A stretch of 64,000 bases of DNA from Ophioderma brevispina (lineage: Eukaryota > Echinodermata > Ophiuroidea > Amphilepidida > Ophiodermatidae). The translations under genes were made by a program, and so were the position numbers. Where the stretch lies: assembly GCA_023653785.1 (NCBI GenBank), contig JAMKCH010002882.1:62001-126000 (forward strand), written 5' to 3'. Position 1 is the stretch's first letter; the number at the start of each line of letters is the position of its first letter. Below are positions 36,037-47,419 of this stretch, in pieces. The notes under the pieces were generated by a model, which was not told where the DNA came from, made no database searches, and saw only the letters and a program-made list of their open reading frames with translations.

Positions 36037-36813
36037 GTGCAGAATGACACCTTGACTGCTCTTGACAAACAAAAAGAGGCTGTACTAGTGTTACTGGACT
36101 TCAGCACCGACTTCGACACCATAGACCACAAACAGCTCCTAACCCGTCTAACTGAACGGTATGGGATTACTGGAAAAGCATTAAGTTGGTTCTCGTCATA
36201 CCTAAATGGCCGAACTCAATCTATATCAGTCAGAGGTGCTTCGTCAGATCCTATGGCGGTAGATTGTGGAGTCCCACAGGGCTCGGTTACTGGACCGATT
36301 GACTTCATCTTGTTCAGTGCCCCACTACAGGATATCATCACTGCCCACGGTATTCAATTTGTTGTTTACGCTGATGACACCCAGCTCTACCTGACTTTCC
36401 ACCCTCGGGATCGTGAAGCAGCCATAAAAAAGATTGAAACATGCATTGCAGACATCAGATCCTGGTGTAAATCCAACAAGCAGATATTAAATGACAAGAA
36501 GACGGAGATGCTGTACTTTCACTCTCATTTTAACAGATCGGCTAGCAACTCTCAGCCAACTATGATCATTGGCAATTCTGTTATACATCCGTCATCTGAA
36601 GCACGGAACCTTGGTGTCATCTTAGACTCATCAATAAGAATGAGCAATCATGTTAAAAGCTTATGCAAAACTGCTTGGCTCTCAATAAGGAAAATTGGGC
36701 AGTTTCGACAGTACCTTGATGAAAAATCAGATTGGTCCACGCCTTTGTTACACGCCTTTGTTTGCTGGATTCCTGCAATTCCTTGCTCTATGGCCTTCCA
36801 GAAAGAGAATTGA
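36037..36813 (+). pseudogene. LINE reverse transcriptase, L2/CR1-like
   Basis: A 258-codon frame preserves the RT core: LLDFSTDFDTIDH (motif A; residues about 19-31), CGVPQGSVTGP (motif B; Gly78), VVYADDTQLYL (YADD at 36367-36378, Tyr111) and KKTEMLYF, then NLGVILD. Compared with relatives, AAFDT has become TDFDT and GSVLGP has become GSVTGP. Upstream, GTETALL-type sequence is readable in another frame (about 36008-36030), so ATG 36037 is internal. The frame is lost near 36740, where a short duplication (ACGCCTTTGTTAC phrase) appears to have slipped. Confidence 0.9.
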
Positions 36814-37221
36814 CCAAGGTTCAGCGAGTTCAAAATGCAGCTGCCCGTCTTGTCCTTAAACTCCGTCGACGAGACCATATCACAACAGCTCTCTACCAAC
36901 TACATTGGCTTCCAATTAAACAGAGGGCTGTTTTTAAGATTCTACTTCTCACCAATAAGGCCATCCACAGCATGTCACCTACCCTATATCTCTGAGCTCA
37001 TCCAGCTGTATTCACCACCGAGAACCTTGAGATCATCTTCTTGCTCCCAGCTGAGTAAATCAGCCAACTCATCAACAAAGTTCTATAGCGATAGATCTTT
37101 TGCTTACGCAGCAGCACATTTGTGGAATAAACTCCCTAACAGTATCCGCTTAGCTCAGTCAGCAACTATTTTCAAGTCACGTCTGAAGACATTCCTATTT
37201 ACACAACATTTTGGCTCCTGA
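36814..37221 (+). pseudogene. LINE ORF2 C-terminal region, frameshifted
   Basis: Two overlapping frames together read KVQRVQNAAARLVLKLRRRD, HITTALYQLHWLPIKQR and then AAAHLWNKLPNSIR before a stop at 37219-37221. QNAAARLV, LHWLPI..R and LWN.LP are the conserved post-RT motifs of L2/CR1-like LINEs. A frameshift near 36980 splits the region, and the first frame itself is offset from the RT frame. Confidence 0.88.
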
Positions 37222-37734
37222 TACGTATCCTGTTTCTGATGCAGTCCGATCACTAATTATAATTCTGTGATTTTTTTTTTTCATTTCTTTTTCTTATTCT
37301 CTACCTTCATTAAATCCGGTTGCCTAGGATAGTTGTTTTCATCAGTTTAGGTAGGGTTAGAGGCATCTGAATCCAGGAAAGATCAAGACTTAACCGATGT
37401 CGCTGTGGGGTACATACACACAGATCCTCACAGCTGACGATTCAGGTATATCCCCATATGTTCTTAGTATGGGAGACAACTGGGTTGTCTTTCTCTTCTA
37501 TCTGTTGGTCACAATATATATATATATATATGTTTGAATTAAATTTAAAGTTATTTTGAAATTGTGTATAATTGATGTATATCATTGTTGTTTTAACATT
37601 AGAATTTTATCTATTTTTGTATTTGTCGTATTGCTATTTTGTATATTGCTCCTTTCTATGTGAAGTGCCTAGAGGCCTCTGCATTAGGCGCTATATCAAG
37701 ATTGTTATTATTATATATATTCTGCACTTTCGAA

Positions 37735-40115
37735 ATGTTATAGTTGAGTTAATTATAATCACAAATATTTTCAAAACGGACAAACAATGGGTATTTCTGC
37801 AAATGTTCAATACGGTTATTTCCAGGCTCTTCCCATATCAAAACTAAATTGATCCCAATCAGATGTGTAATCGCATATAATTCAGCGCAGGGAAGCACAG
37901 GGATTGATGCAAAGGTGTATAATTTAACATGGGAGAGTTTATTACACAGACTACTTGTTCCAGATATTAGGCCAAGCGTATTAATAAAATAACCAATGGA
38001 AGGTGGAAATTTCTGGGAGAACAAGTGAAACATGTCAGATTTGGGTTGCAGAATGGGTCTAGAATATTGGGTATACAAAAGTCCACCAAAAATCCTATTG
38101 GTGCATTTTCAGATAAATAAGGGGAAAAGTTGACAGGGGTTAAAATTACGAAATATTCCAATTGTCCTAAATGTGTTTCAACATTTGTGTTTCATGTCCA
38201 AGGATTTTTTAAAAAAGGTATAGTTTGCCCTATCTATCAGGGCTTGTAGTTTAATAACTCTATGGTAAAAAAGGCTCAAGGTCATCTCTGGGGGTAAATT
38301 TCAGAATGGTCGGATTATTCTGAAAGATGTGTTCAATTCTGCATCTAGTTGTACATGAACACCCAAATGAATATTTAAAAGGTAATGGTCATTCATACTT
38401 GCAAAATGACAGGGCCAAGTGTGATGGGGGTTCTACAGGCTCTATTGGGGGTCACTGCTTTCTGCCTTATATGTCAATATGAATCCCCTTTAGGTGATTT
38501 TGAATGAACATTTCTGTTTTCATTATGACTCTACGAGCAATTTTGATCTGGTTTCAATGAAAATGAAATTGGATCATTTTGAAATATTACCCCCAGGATG
38601 ACCCTTGACTGATTTAGGTCTGTAGTACGTAAACTAAGGTTGTAGATAGGGGCAAAAAACTATACCTTTTATTGATCCTTGGGCCATGACAAAAATGTTG
38701 GAACACATTAAGGACAATTCTAATATTTTGTAATTTTACCCCTGTAATTTTGGCCCCCTTATTTCTGGAAACAAGCTCAAAGGGGATTTTTTAGGGGACT
38801 TTTAGGATGTTATTCTAGACACATTTTCTGCACCCAATCCTCTAACATTTTCAGCTTGGTTCCAGAAATTCTCACACGGTAAAAATAAAATTCTGGCCAT
38901 TGGTCGTAATTCCTTCGAAGTCGAATGATATAGTTTGAAGCATTAACCTCACACCGGCTCTTGAATCGCACCGAACGATTTAATACAATGCCCAAACCTT
39001 AATTAATAGGTGAATCATTAGTTCATACAGACAAATGGTGTTGAGTACTAAAAACTTTATAATATTTCAAGCACACATTCAAAAGGAAGTTAACATAAAG
39101 TAAGGTATTATTCAACTGAATGTTTTTTATTTAAAGGTAATCATAATTCTTAGTTCTTATATATGATATGAAACTTATGAATCACAGAAAGTACCCATTT
39201 CGTCGTGTTTGAGTTGTAGTTCAAAACAAGAAAATTCGACTACTTCACTTTCAGAATCCGATGCCAAATACGGAATTCACGAATTGACAACAAAACGATT
39301 GAAATTTCTCCTATTTAAACTATTAAACCTTCATAGTGGTAAACTGTCATGGGATAACATGGTTAAACATTGTGCTACCCCTATTTACTTAGGTAATTTC
39401 CTAGAAATGTCAAACATCGAGGCTTTACCGACCGTTTAACAACTTGGTAGTATTTTTGATCGTCGATTTAAAGTCGCTTTAAAATGACTGGGTTTAATGA
39501 TCAACCATGCATTCACGTTAGTCAAAGCATTATCAATCATTTGCAGTTGTATTTCAAGTAAGACAGAAACATCTCCTGGACTTTAACTTGCTTCACCATA
39601 TGCTGACAACTCTCTAATCATTCTATGACGTGCTCTTGACACCACGACTAACAGAGAGGGAGAGAGAGAGTTACCCTGTGGCACCTCAAATAATAGAACT
39701 AAGAACAAAACTGTATTGCATATATAAAGGAATAAAAGGATATAATTCTGTATCGAAATGATAATGCTCAGGTACTTGAAGAATGGGGAATATTCACACC
39801 CCTTGACAAAACCCCGATATTCCCTCCTTACCTACTGTCAGGTTTATGCTTCAGCATTGGAATCATCAGCCTATTTAATTAACAACAGGAATAAGCGCGT
39901 GTTCGAAATAACATAATTCAATTTAAAAATGCACGTGTGACTTTCTAAAGTATATATTTCCATCTCGTTTTAGTTTAAAGCTTATTTGTTGGTACTGTTA
40001 AAAGGCTTCATCACTACCCTCAAGTAATATCCCATCAAACCTGAGACATTTTGCAAACATTTGACTATTAATGTTTTAAAAAAATAATTAAAAATAAAGT
40101 TTTTGCTCAGATATT
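37735..40115 (+). repeat. Segmental duplication block B, copy 2
   Basis: Collinear with B1 and B3. Anchors include ATTTTCAAAACGGACAAACA (37768), TTGATCCCAATCAGATGTGT (37849), the AGTTGTAGTTCAAAACAAG phrase (39213) and the CCCCGATATTCCCTCCTTA phrase (39810). The fold-back element 37991-38905 interrupts it. A GAGAGA run at 39654-39671 corresponds to a similar run in B3. The 76-codon frame at 39209-39439 is not conserved in the sister copies. Confidence 0.85.
37991..38905. mobile_element. 915-bp fold-back element with long inverted arms
   Basis: The ends AACCAATGG and CCATTGGTC are inverted, and the similarity continues inward for about 320 bp per arm. Paired landmarks are TTTCTGGGAGAAC against GTTCCAGAAATTCTC, GGGTCTAGAATA against TATTCTAGACAC, CCAAGGATTTTTT against ATTGATCCTTGG, and AAGGTATAGTTTGCC against GGCAAAAAACTATACCTT. 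The centre (about 38320-38570) pairs poorly. B3 shows the uninterrupted site (about 52060-52090). No coding frame is supported. The AAAGGTATAGTTTG part recurs at about 697, 1115 and 62146, which marks a dispersed family. Confidence 0.82.
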
Positions 40116-40240
40116 GGGTCACTCGCGTTTCCTTCAGATTTCGCGGATACACTTACAAATCGTCAACCTTTACGGAAGAGAGCATGCGGTTTATTCCGTA
40201 AGGTGGCGAATTCGCAAGTCTGCCATGTTGTCAGGCGACA
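40116..40240. other. Short linker with hairpin
   Basis: After block B2 ends, TTACGGAA (about 40171-40178) pairs with TTCCGTAA (about 40194-40201). No gene is seen. Confidence 0.4.
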
Positions 40241-40652
40241 CTGTTGTGCCGAAACACCCGGGTGCCGAAATACCCGGTGCCGAAGTTCCCTCCTCTCAGA
40301 ACTGCCGAAGTACCAGGTCATTCGGCAGAGGAGAAGGGAAGTGAAAAATAACGTGCTGTTGATGTGTAGGGCATGTGTTTACGCATTGTTCGTGATTTTA
40401 TGGACAATTCTACAATGAAACTCATTAAAAATCAGGCTTTTGGCATTTATGAACAAGCATGTATGTAATAGTAGATGTAAATACGATCTTGTAACGCCAA
40501 AAGCACCCACATAGATCCCATGAATTCCCGCGTTCGTTTAGCAAGGTAGCCGAATTCGGAAACAATGTATAGGCCTACGTTATATGCATTGATATACATA
40601 TGGCTCCCATTGTAAAGGTCACCCGATTAGGAGGGCTATTAGGCCGGTTGCA

Positions 40653-40740
40653 ACACGGGTTAGGTTTAGGGTTGGGGTTATAGGGCCTATAGGACCTAGG
40701 GTTAAGATTAGGGTTAGAAAATAGGGTTTGGTTATTAGGG
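40653..40740 (+). repeat. Degenerate interstitial telomere-like repeats
   Basis: The tract contains GGGTTAGGTTTAGGGTTGGG, then CTAGGGTTAAGATTAGGG and TTAGAAAATAGGGTTTGG, that is, repeated TTAGGG-like units with drift. TTAGGG is the usual animal telomere repeat. It lies inside the CCGAAA element. Confidence 0.65.
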
Positions 40741-41225
40741 TCCGGTGAGTACAAACATTGAGATAGACCTATGTGATTTTCTACTTGACAAATAGGGGGT
40801 TATGTGATTTTATTTTTTTTTTCTGATGGAGGGGGAGTCATGTTTAAATATATTCCGTTAAACAAAGCACCTATCTGCACATCAGCAGTAAATCATGATG
40901 TACCTAATTGTGTGTGTGGGATGGGTGCATGTATGGGTTCTATGTAATAGGGCCAATGTAACTTCACATTGGGGGTTATGCAAGTTTCCAAAACATCTTT
41001 CAATTTCTCCGGCCCCCTTGTAAATAATGAACGGGCCCTAAAATTATTAGTTTAAAGCTAATCCTAGCCTGTCGTACGAGCTGAGTCAACTGAACACTTA
41101 TTTCGTATCATCCTGTGTCCGTATAGCCGATTGACAAAAGAATTTAGTTACATCCAACAACCGCACGCTGTAATAAGGATCCCTTTGTGCCGAAATACTG
41201 GGATAACCATTGTTTCGGCAAGCAA

Positions 41226-41243
41226 CCCTGCCGTTCGGCAGGG
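41226..41243. repeat. Perfect 8-bp stem hairpin
   Basis: CCCTGCCG, TT, CGGCAGGG form a GC-rich perfect palindrome in the right terminal cluster of the CCGAAA element. Confidence 0.85.
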
Positions 41244-41385
41244 TAATGACGTCGCCCGCATTTTCGGCATGAATTATTGCCGAAACACCGGGCGTTTCGG
41301 CAGATACCCCTGCCGTACGGCAAGGTCATCTGCCGAAAGACCGGGCGTTTCGGCCTAACCCGGTATTTCGGCGCAGCAACACCTT

Positions 41386-41680
41386 GCAGGAACTCCCTAA
41401 TCCTAATCCAACCATTGTATTGGAAGCAAGCGCTGAAAGTTTAAATTGCATGCAAAATATTTATATTCAAGTGACGCGTAAGTAGAATATTAGCAAATTA
41501 CATCATTGTTTACATTACTTCTTTTATTGAGTATTCTCAAATCTTGGGTAACATAGATTGTGTCGTTCCCCTCATTAGGATAACAGATACTTGAGTCTGA
41601 GTCTGAGAGAGAAGCTAGGTCGTAATGGCCCTCGAAATAAGTTAACTTCGAAAGTCCGTTCTTTATTTAATAGTATCACC
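41386..41680. other. Linker before block D1
   Basis: Nothing recognisable; an AT-rich stretch without a supported frame. Confidence 0.4.
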
Positions 41681-44600
41681 TGTTGATACAGAATTTTGTG
41701 ACCTTAAATTTCGATCAAAATTCCATTTCTTTCACAAGACATAGACAACAGACTTCCGTTGTAATAGTAAACCATCAAAACCATCGATATTAGCGGCAGT
41801 AATGAGAAAGCCGTTGCAATATTCATGTCACTGGTCTCTACCACCAAAATCGCAAGTTTGTTTCCCCCGATACTTGTGGTGATGGAGAAAGTGGCCATAA
41901 TCTCATATCATGTAGAGAACAAGAACTGGCAGAAATCGGAATAATGCACATTTAATGATATGCTACGGACTAGAGAATTCATTATACATTATAATGCAAA
42001 ATCAAACAAAAATAAAATAAAATAAAACCAATCCAAACAACAGGAACAACAAAAAAACTTTTTATAAAAAATAAACAGCACATAAACAACCATGAGAAAC
42101 GTGTTTAAGATATCGAGGATTTTGAATCAAATGACTTTTATTTTTACATATTTACAAAAACACGATTTTTTAAAACTCTTAATTGTTGAAGACCAAATAT
42201 AATATTGTGTTTCTTGTGATCTGAATGTACTCAAAATAAGGAGAAATAATGGGATAGCCTCATATGTTGATAGAATCTTAGATAAGATGGAGTAAGCCTT
42301 ATCATTTTTGGGGTAAGATTTACTCCCAATTTAACTAAATGTTTTACTCCGCATATGAAAACAATCCCTTTCTTTACCCTCTTTATTGTTTCAGTGCAGC
42401 AATTCCATCGGCACCGTTCATTGATGTAAGTTAGCTACGAGCTTGAAACGCCTTTTTTATAGACAAAATACACTCAGTAATACTTGAATAATGCCATCCA
42501 TTGCAGCCTTTTTCGGGCTGAAATCTTTACCTCCTTCTAGGAAGGTTCTTTCATCAATCTAACATTAGCTCGAGCCCGATCGTCCGTCAGTATTGAATGC
42601 CAGTGAACGCATTAATGTTTCCAGAGCGTATGTTTTTCATCACTCACCACCGTAGAGCCCGCTAGACTTGTATCACAGATACAGGATAAGGACACCCGAA
42701 AATATACGTGCTTGTACCTTGCGATCGTGCGACAGAATAATATTTTCCCATTTTGTAAGCCACGCGCTATTTTGGAGCGGTACAACGCTGTTCTTTTGAG
42801 GTAAGAGGACGTACATAATTCCTATTTTACAATATTTCATATTCATCAAAATAGCAATCAAAACAGTACTAGACGCGTCAGTTACCACTACCAAGTTGGT
42901 GTAGTATTGAAATTTAACAGGAAATTTTGATTTTGTTTTTAAATTACGTGTCTTTATTCCTCTCGCGTTTGAATTTATTCATGGGACAGTAGTTTACAGA
43001 GAATAGAACAACTAAAATTTCTCTCATTGTAAATATTTTACGGTGCTTACGTATCGGATTTCAGCCCATAAATCTGTCCTTGCTGTTCTGGAGACAAACC
43101 TAATATCCTAAAGGACATCGCCGGATAATTAAAAAGGACTTCCTGTATAGTTTTCATGTGAGCGGATGAATTTGAAACATTCCAAATGATAAAGTTACAT
43201 GTTCAAAGTTTTCTTTTTGCTGGTTTTCACAAAATACAACTTTCATTTTTTTTAAATCGTTTTTATGTAAAATGATAAAGACTTCAATTGGTAATTTCAA
43301 ATTTCCATATGCTGTGTGAACTCTCCCTCTCTCATAGAACCTCTAGGTTTGTTCCAGAAAGATGTCGAAGTCTAAGCAACCCAACAACTTCGGTAACTGT
43401 TAAAACAAGACCCATGTTATCAAAACGTTACCATACGTTTTAATGTGTTCCGAATCTCCTTTCAAACCTACAATTTTAATAACTCTTAGAATCTGACTCT
43501 CGAAGAAGATCTTGGCTAAGGCGTTATAAGATACAATTATACGTCGTGATTCTTTACGACACCTATTCAGTCCAATATATCCACTTGACCAGCAGAATTC
43601 CCAATATTGTCAATATCCTGCTTGTGTTCGTCAAACGGACATACCACACTCTGAACTTCTCCTCCACTTTATTTATCTTTCTTTCCTCTGTTCTTTCATT
43701 CTAATTATTCTCTGGCATGGGTGAAGTATGCACATTTCTAACAATACCTCTCCCCCATGATCCTTTTGGCAGATGTCTTCGTTATTTTAACATTTGAAAT
43801 TACCGTTGAGGCCCGAAATTAAGGTGAACATTTCAGCAATACAAACATCAGCATAACCAACATAGCCACTATTACATCAACTCGTCATGCTCACGCAAAA
43901 TCCAAAGCCTCGTTGATGTTGTTGAGGAGTACTTAAATGCAAAGGTAAACGCAATTTGTAGTATCTTTCATGTTTAAATGAAAATGTTCTGCGCTGAAGT
44001 GAATCAACCCATCACGTACCATTTCAAGTGGGTTGATGAATAGTAGTGTATATGTGTGTGCTTATTTTAGTCTTAAGATAGTGCGTCAATTTAGAGAAGG
44101 AAACTGCGCTCATGAAAAAGAGTGGCCAGTATGTCAAAGCTGGGAAAACAACATTGAATAAAAAAATCTGCTTTCGTTTTGGGGAAAAGAGTGAAAATCC
44201 TAGAAATGACTTCCAAAAACCTTTTAATGGTGTAAAATGTAAATAATGATTAAGCATGGTGTTAAAGCGGTTCCACAAAATTTAATGCCACTACGACTGG
44301 GCATATTTTATACTGCACGTCCATCCAATGCAATCCCTTACATCGGGTTAAGCTATTATCGTACAGAAAACAAACAAAGCAACAGTTGTTACTAAGTCGA
44401 TGCTTAAAGCATGGATGATTTGGAGACAGCCAATCCATTGAAAGTATTAGAAGATGCTGTGATGGACAGACTAGGTCTGACGACAATCAATAATTTTCGA
44501 GTTTTGACCTTTTTATTTTGTTCTTTTTTTCGTGGTCTCTATCAACTCATCAAAAAATCGTGAGCGTATTTTCATTTTGTGTTCTCACCTGTTTGATGCT

Positions 44601-46588
44601 TCAAAAGAAAGGACCAAAGTGTTGTCAGCCGCATTCAATTCGGTAACGTGTATAATCATTCAGCTGTTGAAATGAAAGATAAAACCAATGTGAAGACAAC
44701 AAGAAACGGTTAACACATTCATCCACTTATGTTGCATGTAGTTGATATGCGAGATTGTGACATTAAGTTTCAATATATAGAGAGAGATTGGTTTCTTTCA
44801 GGACAAATGTGTACCCAACCATTTCCTTCACTTAGACATTCCACTTACTCATTTGTGACATTGAAATGATTTGGAGCCTCACTATACGTAATTAGATATT
44901 CATGTGTAGCATAGCACAAAAAGAAGTTCAGTAGCAAAAAAGATAAATGTTATTTCCGAAATAGGTGATTACATTATTATTTAAAGGGCGCTTGCGATAA
45001 CATCCACTTAGCGTTACGCCTTACTGCCTGAGGGATTTGTATAATTTAGATTCAAACATTTGCACAGTATAACTTGTGGAAATTTAGAGGCTACATAGAA
45101 AGATGCTATTCTATTAAATGGTGACATTTTGACAATTTAACCACAGAGAATGCAGCGCTCAGTCGGAAAGTGTTTGCTAAAATGGAGTGATATAGCGTCA
45201 TCTGCTATAAATATATTTAACTGTTTAAACTGTCTATACATGATTGCAAGCGAGTGGTACTTACAGCGATTTCATGATCCCTGAAGGCATCATTCTTTTT
45301 TTTTATGTGTGTGTGTATTTATAAGATTTGCGAGACATACATGCATTTTTTTGCAGTCAAGGTTCTAAAAAATAGTCAAATATATATCTCCCAACCTGAA
45401 ATAACGCTGTAATCACGCGATTTCAAGGGAAATGTTTTTTCTATTTTAGTATCTAAACATCCGGTAATAAAATCTGTCAACATTCGCAGCAATTTTAAGC
45501 AAGCATTCGTTACATTATTTCATCGCTAGAGAAAGGCGAGTCTCTGTAAGATACTTTTTCAGACAGAATTGAGCAGCAGGGATCCACATTAATGAACATG
45601 TTGGTCAGGATTATTCACGACTTCTTGAATTCAAGAAAGTGTGTTCTGGTTTTACACGTCGTCTAATTAGAATCTGAGGAATGATGTGGCAATGTTACTG
45701 CAATAAGACCTGATAAATCGCGCTTTATTTCTCGTTCTTTGAATATACCTATCCAGATGAGATTGTACTTAGGCTACCTTTACTGAAAGTCGAAAGGGTT
45801 ACAGAAGCTTTATTGAATTAAGTATTATTGTACTAACGTTCATGGTGTAATTGAGGAATGTGTTAATACATAAAGTGCTCTTGCGCTAAATCTCTGCTAA
45901 CCTGCCTTTTTAAAATGGATTGACAATTTCAATTTCTTAAATTTTTGGTTTTTTTTTTTTTTTTTTAAAATTAACTTTTAATCTAATTTTGCAATACTTT
46001 CACCTATCCATCAAAATTACCAAAGCATTAACTATTCAGAAAAAATTAACTTGTTGGCAATTGAAAAGCATCATCATGATATGAAACCTGTTAATTTATT
46101 TGGAAGACACCTACATAGTGTTAGTCGAATATTTAAGCTGAATCTTTGCGGCTTACTGTGCCGCGAAATGCCCTCTTCGGTTAATATTTTCGGAGGCGGA
46201 TAATCTACTATAGAGTATGAAAAACATTGACACTGCTTAGCGTCACAAGGAAAGAAACCAGACGGATGAATAGGCAGAGCATTTTCTTGCGCATTGTTCT
46301 GAAAAAAGTTTTAAGTGGCTTTGGTTTGAGTCTTATAGTGGGTGATCCAGAAAAGCCCAAATATCTATATTATTACCACCTGAAGGCATTGATGATATGA
46401 GGGATTCATAATGCTATGACATATAGTGTGGTCAATTGCATTTTGACATGGAAAATACCATACAGATGATTTTGTGCAAGATGGAAAGCACATGCCATAG
46501 ACCAACATATCCAAAATCCGCTAAATCCGCTTTGGGGATTTTTTTTAAAATAAGTTACAACTTTCAACTGTTGAAATTACAAAAGTTT

Positions 46589-46743
46589 AACGCCTTTAGA
46601 TTTTTTTTCCCCCAAAGTTTATGCTGCTGCAGATGTATAAGAGACATAATGCCTAACTTCCACATTTGCTTCTTGCGTGGAAAGTTATGCATTATGTCTC
46701 TTATGCATCTGCACCCGCATTAATCTGAAATCTAAAGGTCGTT
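46589..46743. mobile_element. Hairpin MITE at right end of D1
   Basis: Outer ends AACGCCTTTAGATT and AATCTGAAATCTAAAGG are inverted. Inside, a long stem pairs GCAGATGTATAAGAGACATA with TATGTCTCTTATGCATCTGC through the intervening reverse complement, and CATAATGCCTAACTTCCA with TGGAAAGTTATGCATTATG. The loop is about 20 nt. A sister copy at 61926-62077 keeps the stem. Transcribed, it would fold like a primary microRNA hairpin, but a MITE is the simpler explanation. Confidence 0.75.
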
Positions 46744-46938
46744 AGTACTACATCTACGACTTGCGGTTCAATATTTATGAGCTGATAACGGTTCGTGGTC
46801 GCCTTTTTCCCATCTTTTGTTCTTGCGTTTACTAACTTTCATTGGATTGCATCATATTATCGGCGGCATACATATTGAGAACGGTTTAGTCTGATTCAGA
46901 GTAAAGATATTGGCTATGGGATCAACCACCGACACAAG

Positions 46939-47008
46939 GGTTGAATAGTTCAGTTGGTAGAGCACTGGTCTCGCAATCCAGAGGTCGTCGGTTCGAATCC
47001 CGGATATT
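46939..47008 (+). tRNA. tRNA-Ala(CGC)-like core, unit 1 (3' end lost)
   Basis: GGTTGA is followed by TAGTTCAGTTGGTAGAGC (D-arm, good box A), an anticodon arm with loop CTCGCAA (anticodon CGC, which would read the Ala codon GCG), then GGTTCGAATCC (perfect box B). The T-stem pairs poorly and the 3' acceptor strand seen in the third copy is missing here, so this is probably a nonfunctional tRNA-derived core. T31-T39 is a mismatch in the anticodon stem. Confidence 0.45.
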
Positions 47009-47184
47009 TAGCAAGTAAAATATGATCAAGTAAAATATGTACAAACTCCGTTTTCCCATCTTCTGTTCTTGAGTTTACTAAATTTAATGGCATTGTATCA
47101 ATATTTGTCCGGTAGTACACATCGATACTGTTTGCTGATTCAGAGTGAAGATGTTGGCTAAATGGGATCAACTACGAACACAAG

Positions 47185-47256
47185 GGTTGAATAGTTCAGT
47201 TGGTAGAGCACTGGTCTCGCTATGCAGAGGTCGCTGGTTCCAATCCCTCTTCAGTC
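47185..47256 (+). pseudogene. tRNA-like core, unit 2
   Basis: Same unit as the preceding core. The D-arm is intact, the anticodon loop reads CTCGCTA and the 3' half of its stem is altered (TGCAG for TCCAG). Box B is GGTTCCAATCC. The acceptor ends GGTTGA and TCAGTC pair only partly. It is treated as a tRNA pseudogene. Confidence 0.5.
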
Positions 47257-47419
47257 AATTCTTTACTCATGTTCAGTTTACAATTGTTCTTCAATCAGCG
47301 GGCATCAAATATGATCCAGTAAATATGCAAACACCGTTTTCCCCATCTGCTGTTCTTGAGTTTACTAAATGTTATGGTTGTAATCAGTACTGCCAATTGT
47401 TTACAATATAACAGTTACT

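Larger units (their letters stand above)
34430..37720 (+). mobile_element. L2/CR1-like LINE, near full length but decayed
   Basis: In order on the plus strand: an apurinic-type endonuclease remnant (about 34740-35070), a linker with YRPISN (about 35876-35910), RT (36037-36813), a C-terminal region (36814-37221) and a 3' UTR. The 3' end has the phrase GGCGCTATATCAAG followed by ATT repeats, typical of L2/CR1-like elements. The 5' start is uncertain. Homology to block B resumes at about 37735, directly after the tail. Many frameshifts and stops in the 5' half show the copy is dead. Confidence 0.88.
40241..41385. mobile_element. Element with CCGAAA/TTTCGG-rich inverted ends
   Basis: The left end (CTGTTGTGCCGAAACACC, then GGGTGCCGAAATACCCGG) resembles the reverse complement of the right end (GTTGCTGCGCCGAAATACC, then GGGTTAGGCCGAAACGCCC). 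About a dozen CCGAAA or TTTCGG motifs cluster in the terminal 100-230 bp on both sides and are absent from the middle. A perfect hairpin lies at 41226-41243, and the middle holds degenerate telomere-like repeats. The insertion sits exactly between blocks B2 and D1, where unit 3 has a different sequence. No transposase is seen. The superfamily is unknown. Confidence 0.6.
46795..47355 (+). repeat. Tandem array of tRNA-containing units (D1)
   Basis: Two units and the start of a third. Each begins near CGTTTTCCCATCT, goes through TTGAGTTTACTAAATTT, TTGCTGATTCAGAGT and GGGATCAACCACC, and then the tRNA-like core. The spacing of the two cores is 246 bp here because about 50-70 bp after the first core are deleted. 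The intact period, seen in D2, is about 290 bp. Confidence 0.85.
41680..47410 (+). repeat. Segmental duplication block D, copy 1
   Basis: Collinear with 55275-62880. Anchors are AAAACCATCGATATT (41775 and 55349), CAGTGCAGCAATTCCATCGG (42394 and 55964), TAGAACCTCTAGGTTTGTTC (43338 and 57888), CAACCCATCACGTACCATTT (44006 and 58618), and the hairpin and tRNA-like units at the right end. Copy 1 lacks the insertions seen in copy 2 at 56915-57882 and 59637-60267. It has a private poly(T) run at about 45948-45966. No conserved gene is found across either copy. Confidence 0.88.

Noticed and set aside
46939..47256. Functional tandem tRNA-Ala genes
   Set aside because: Poor T-stems, a missing or mismatched acceptor end, a T-T mismatch in the anticodon stem and no adjacent T-run argue for tRNA-derived repeats.
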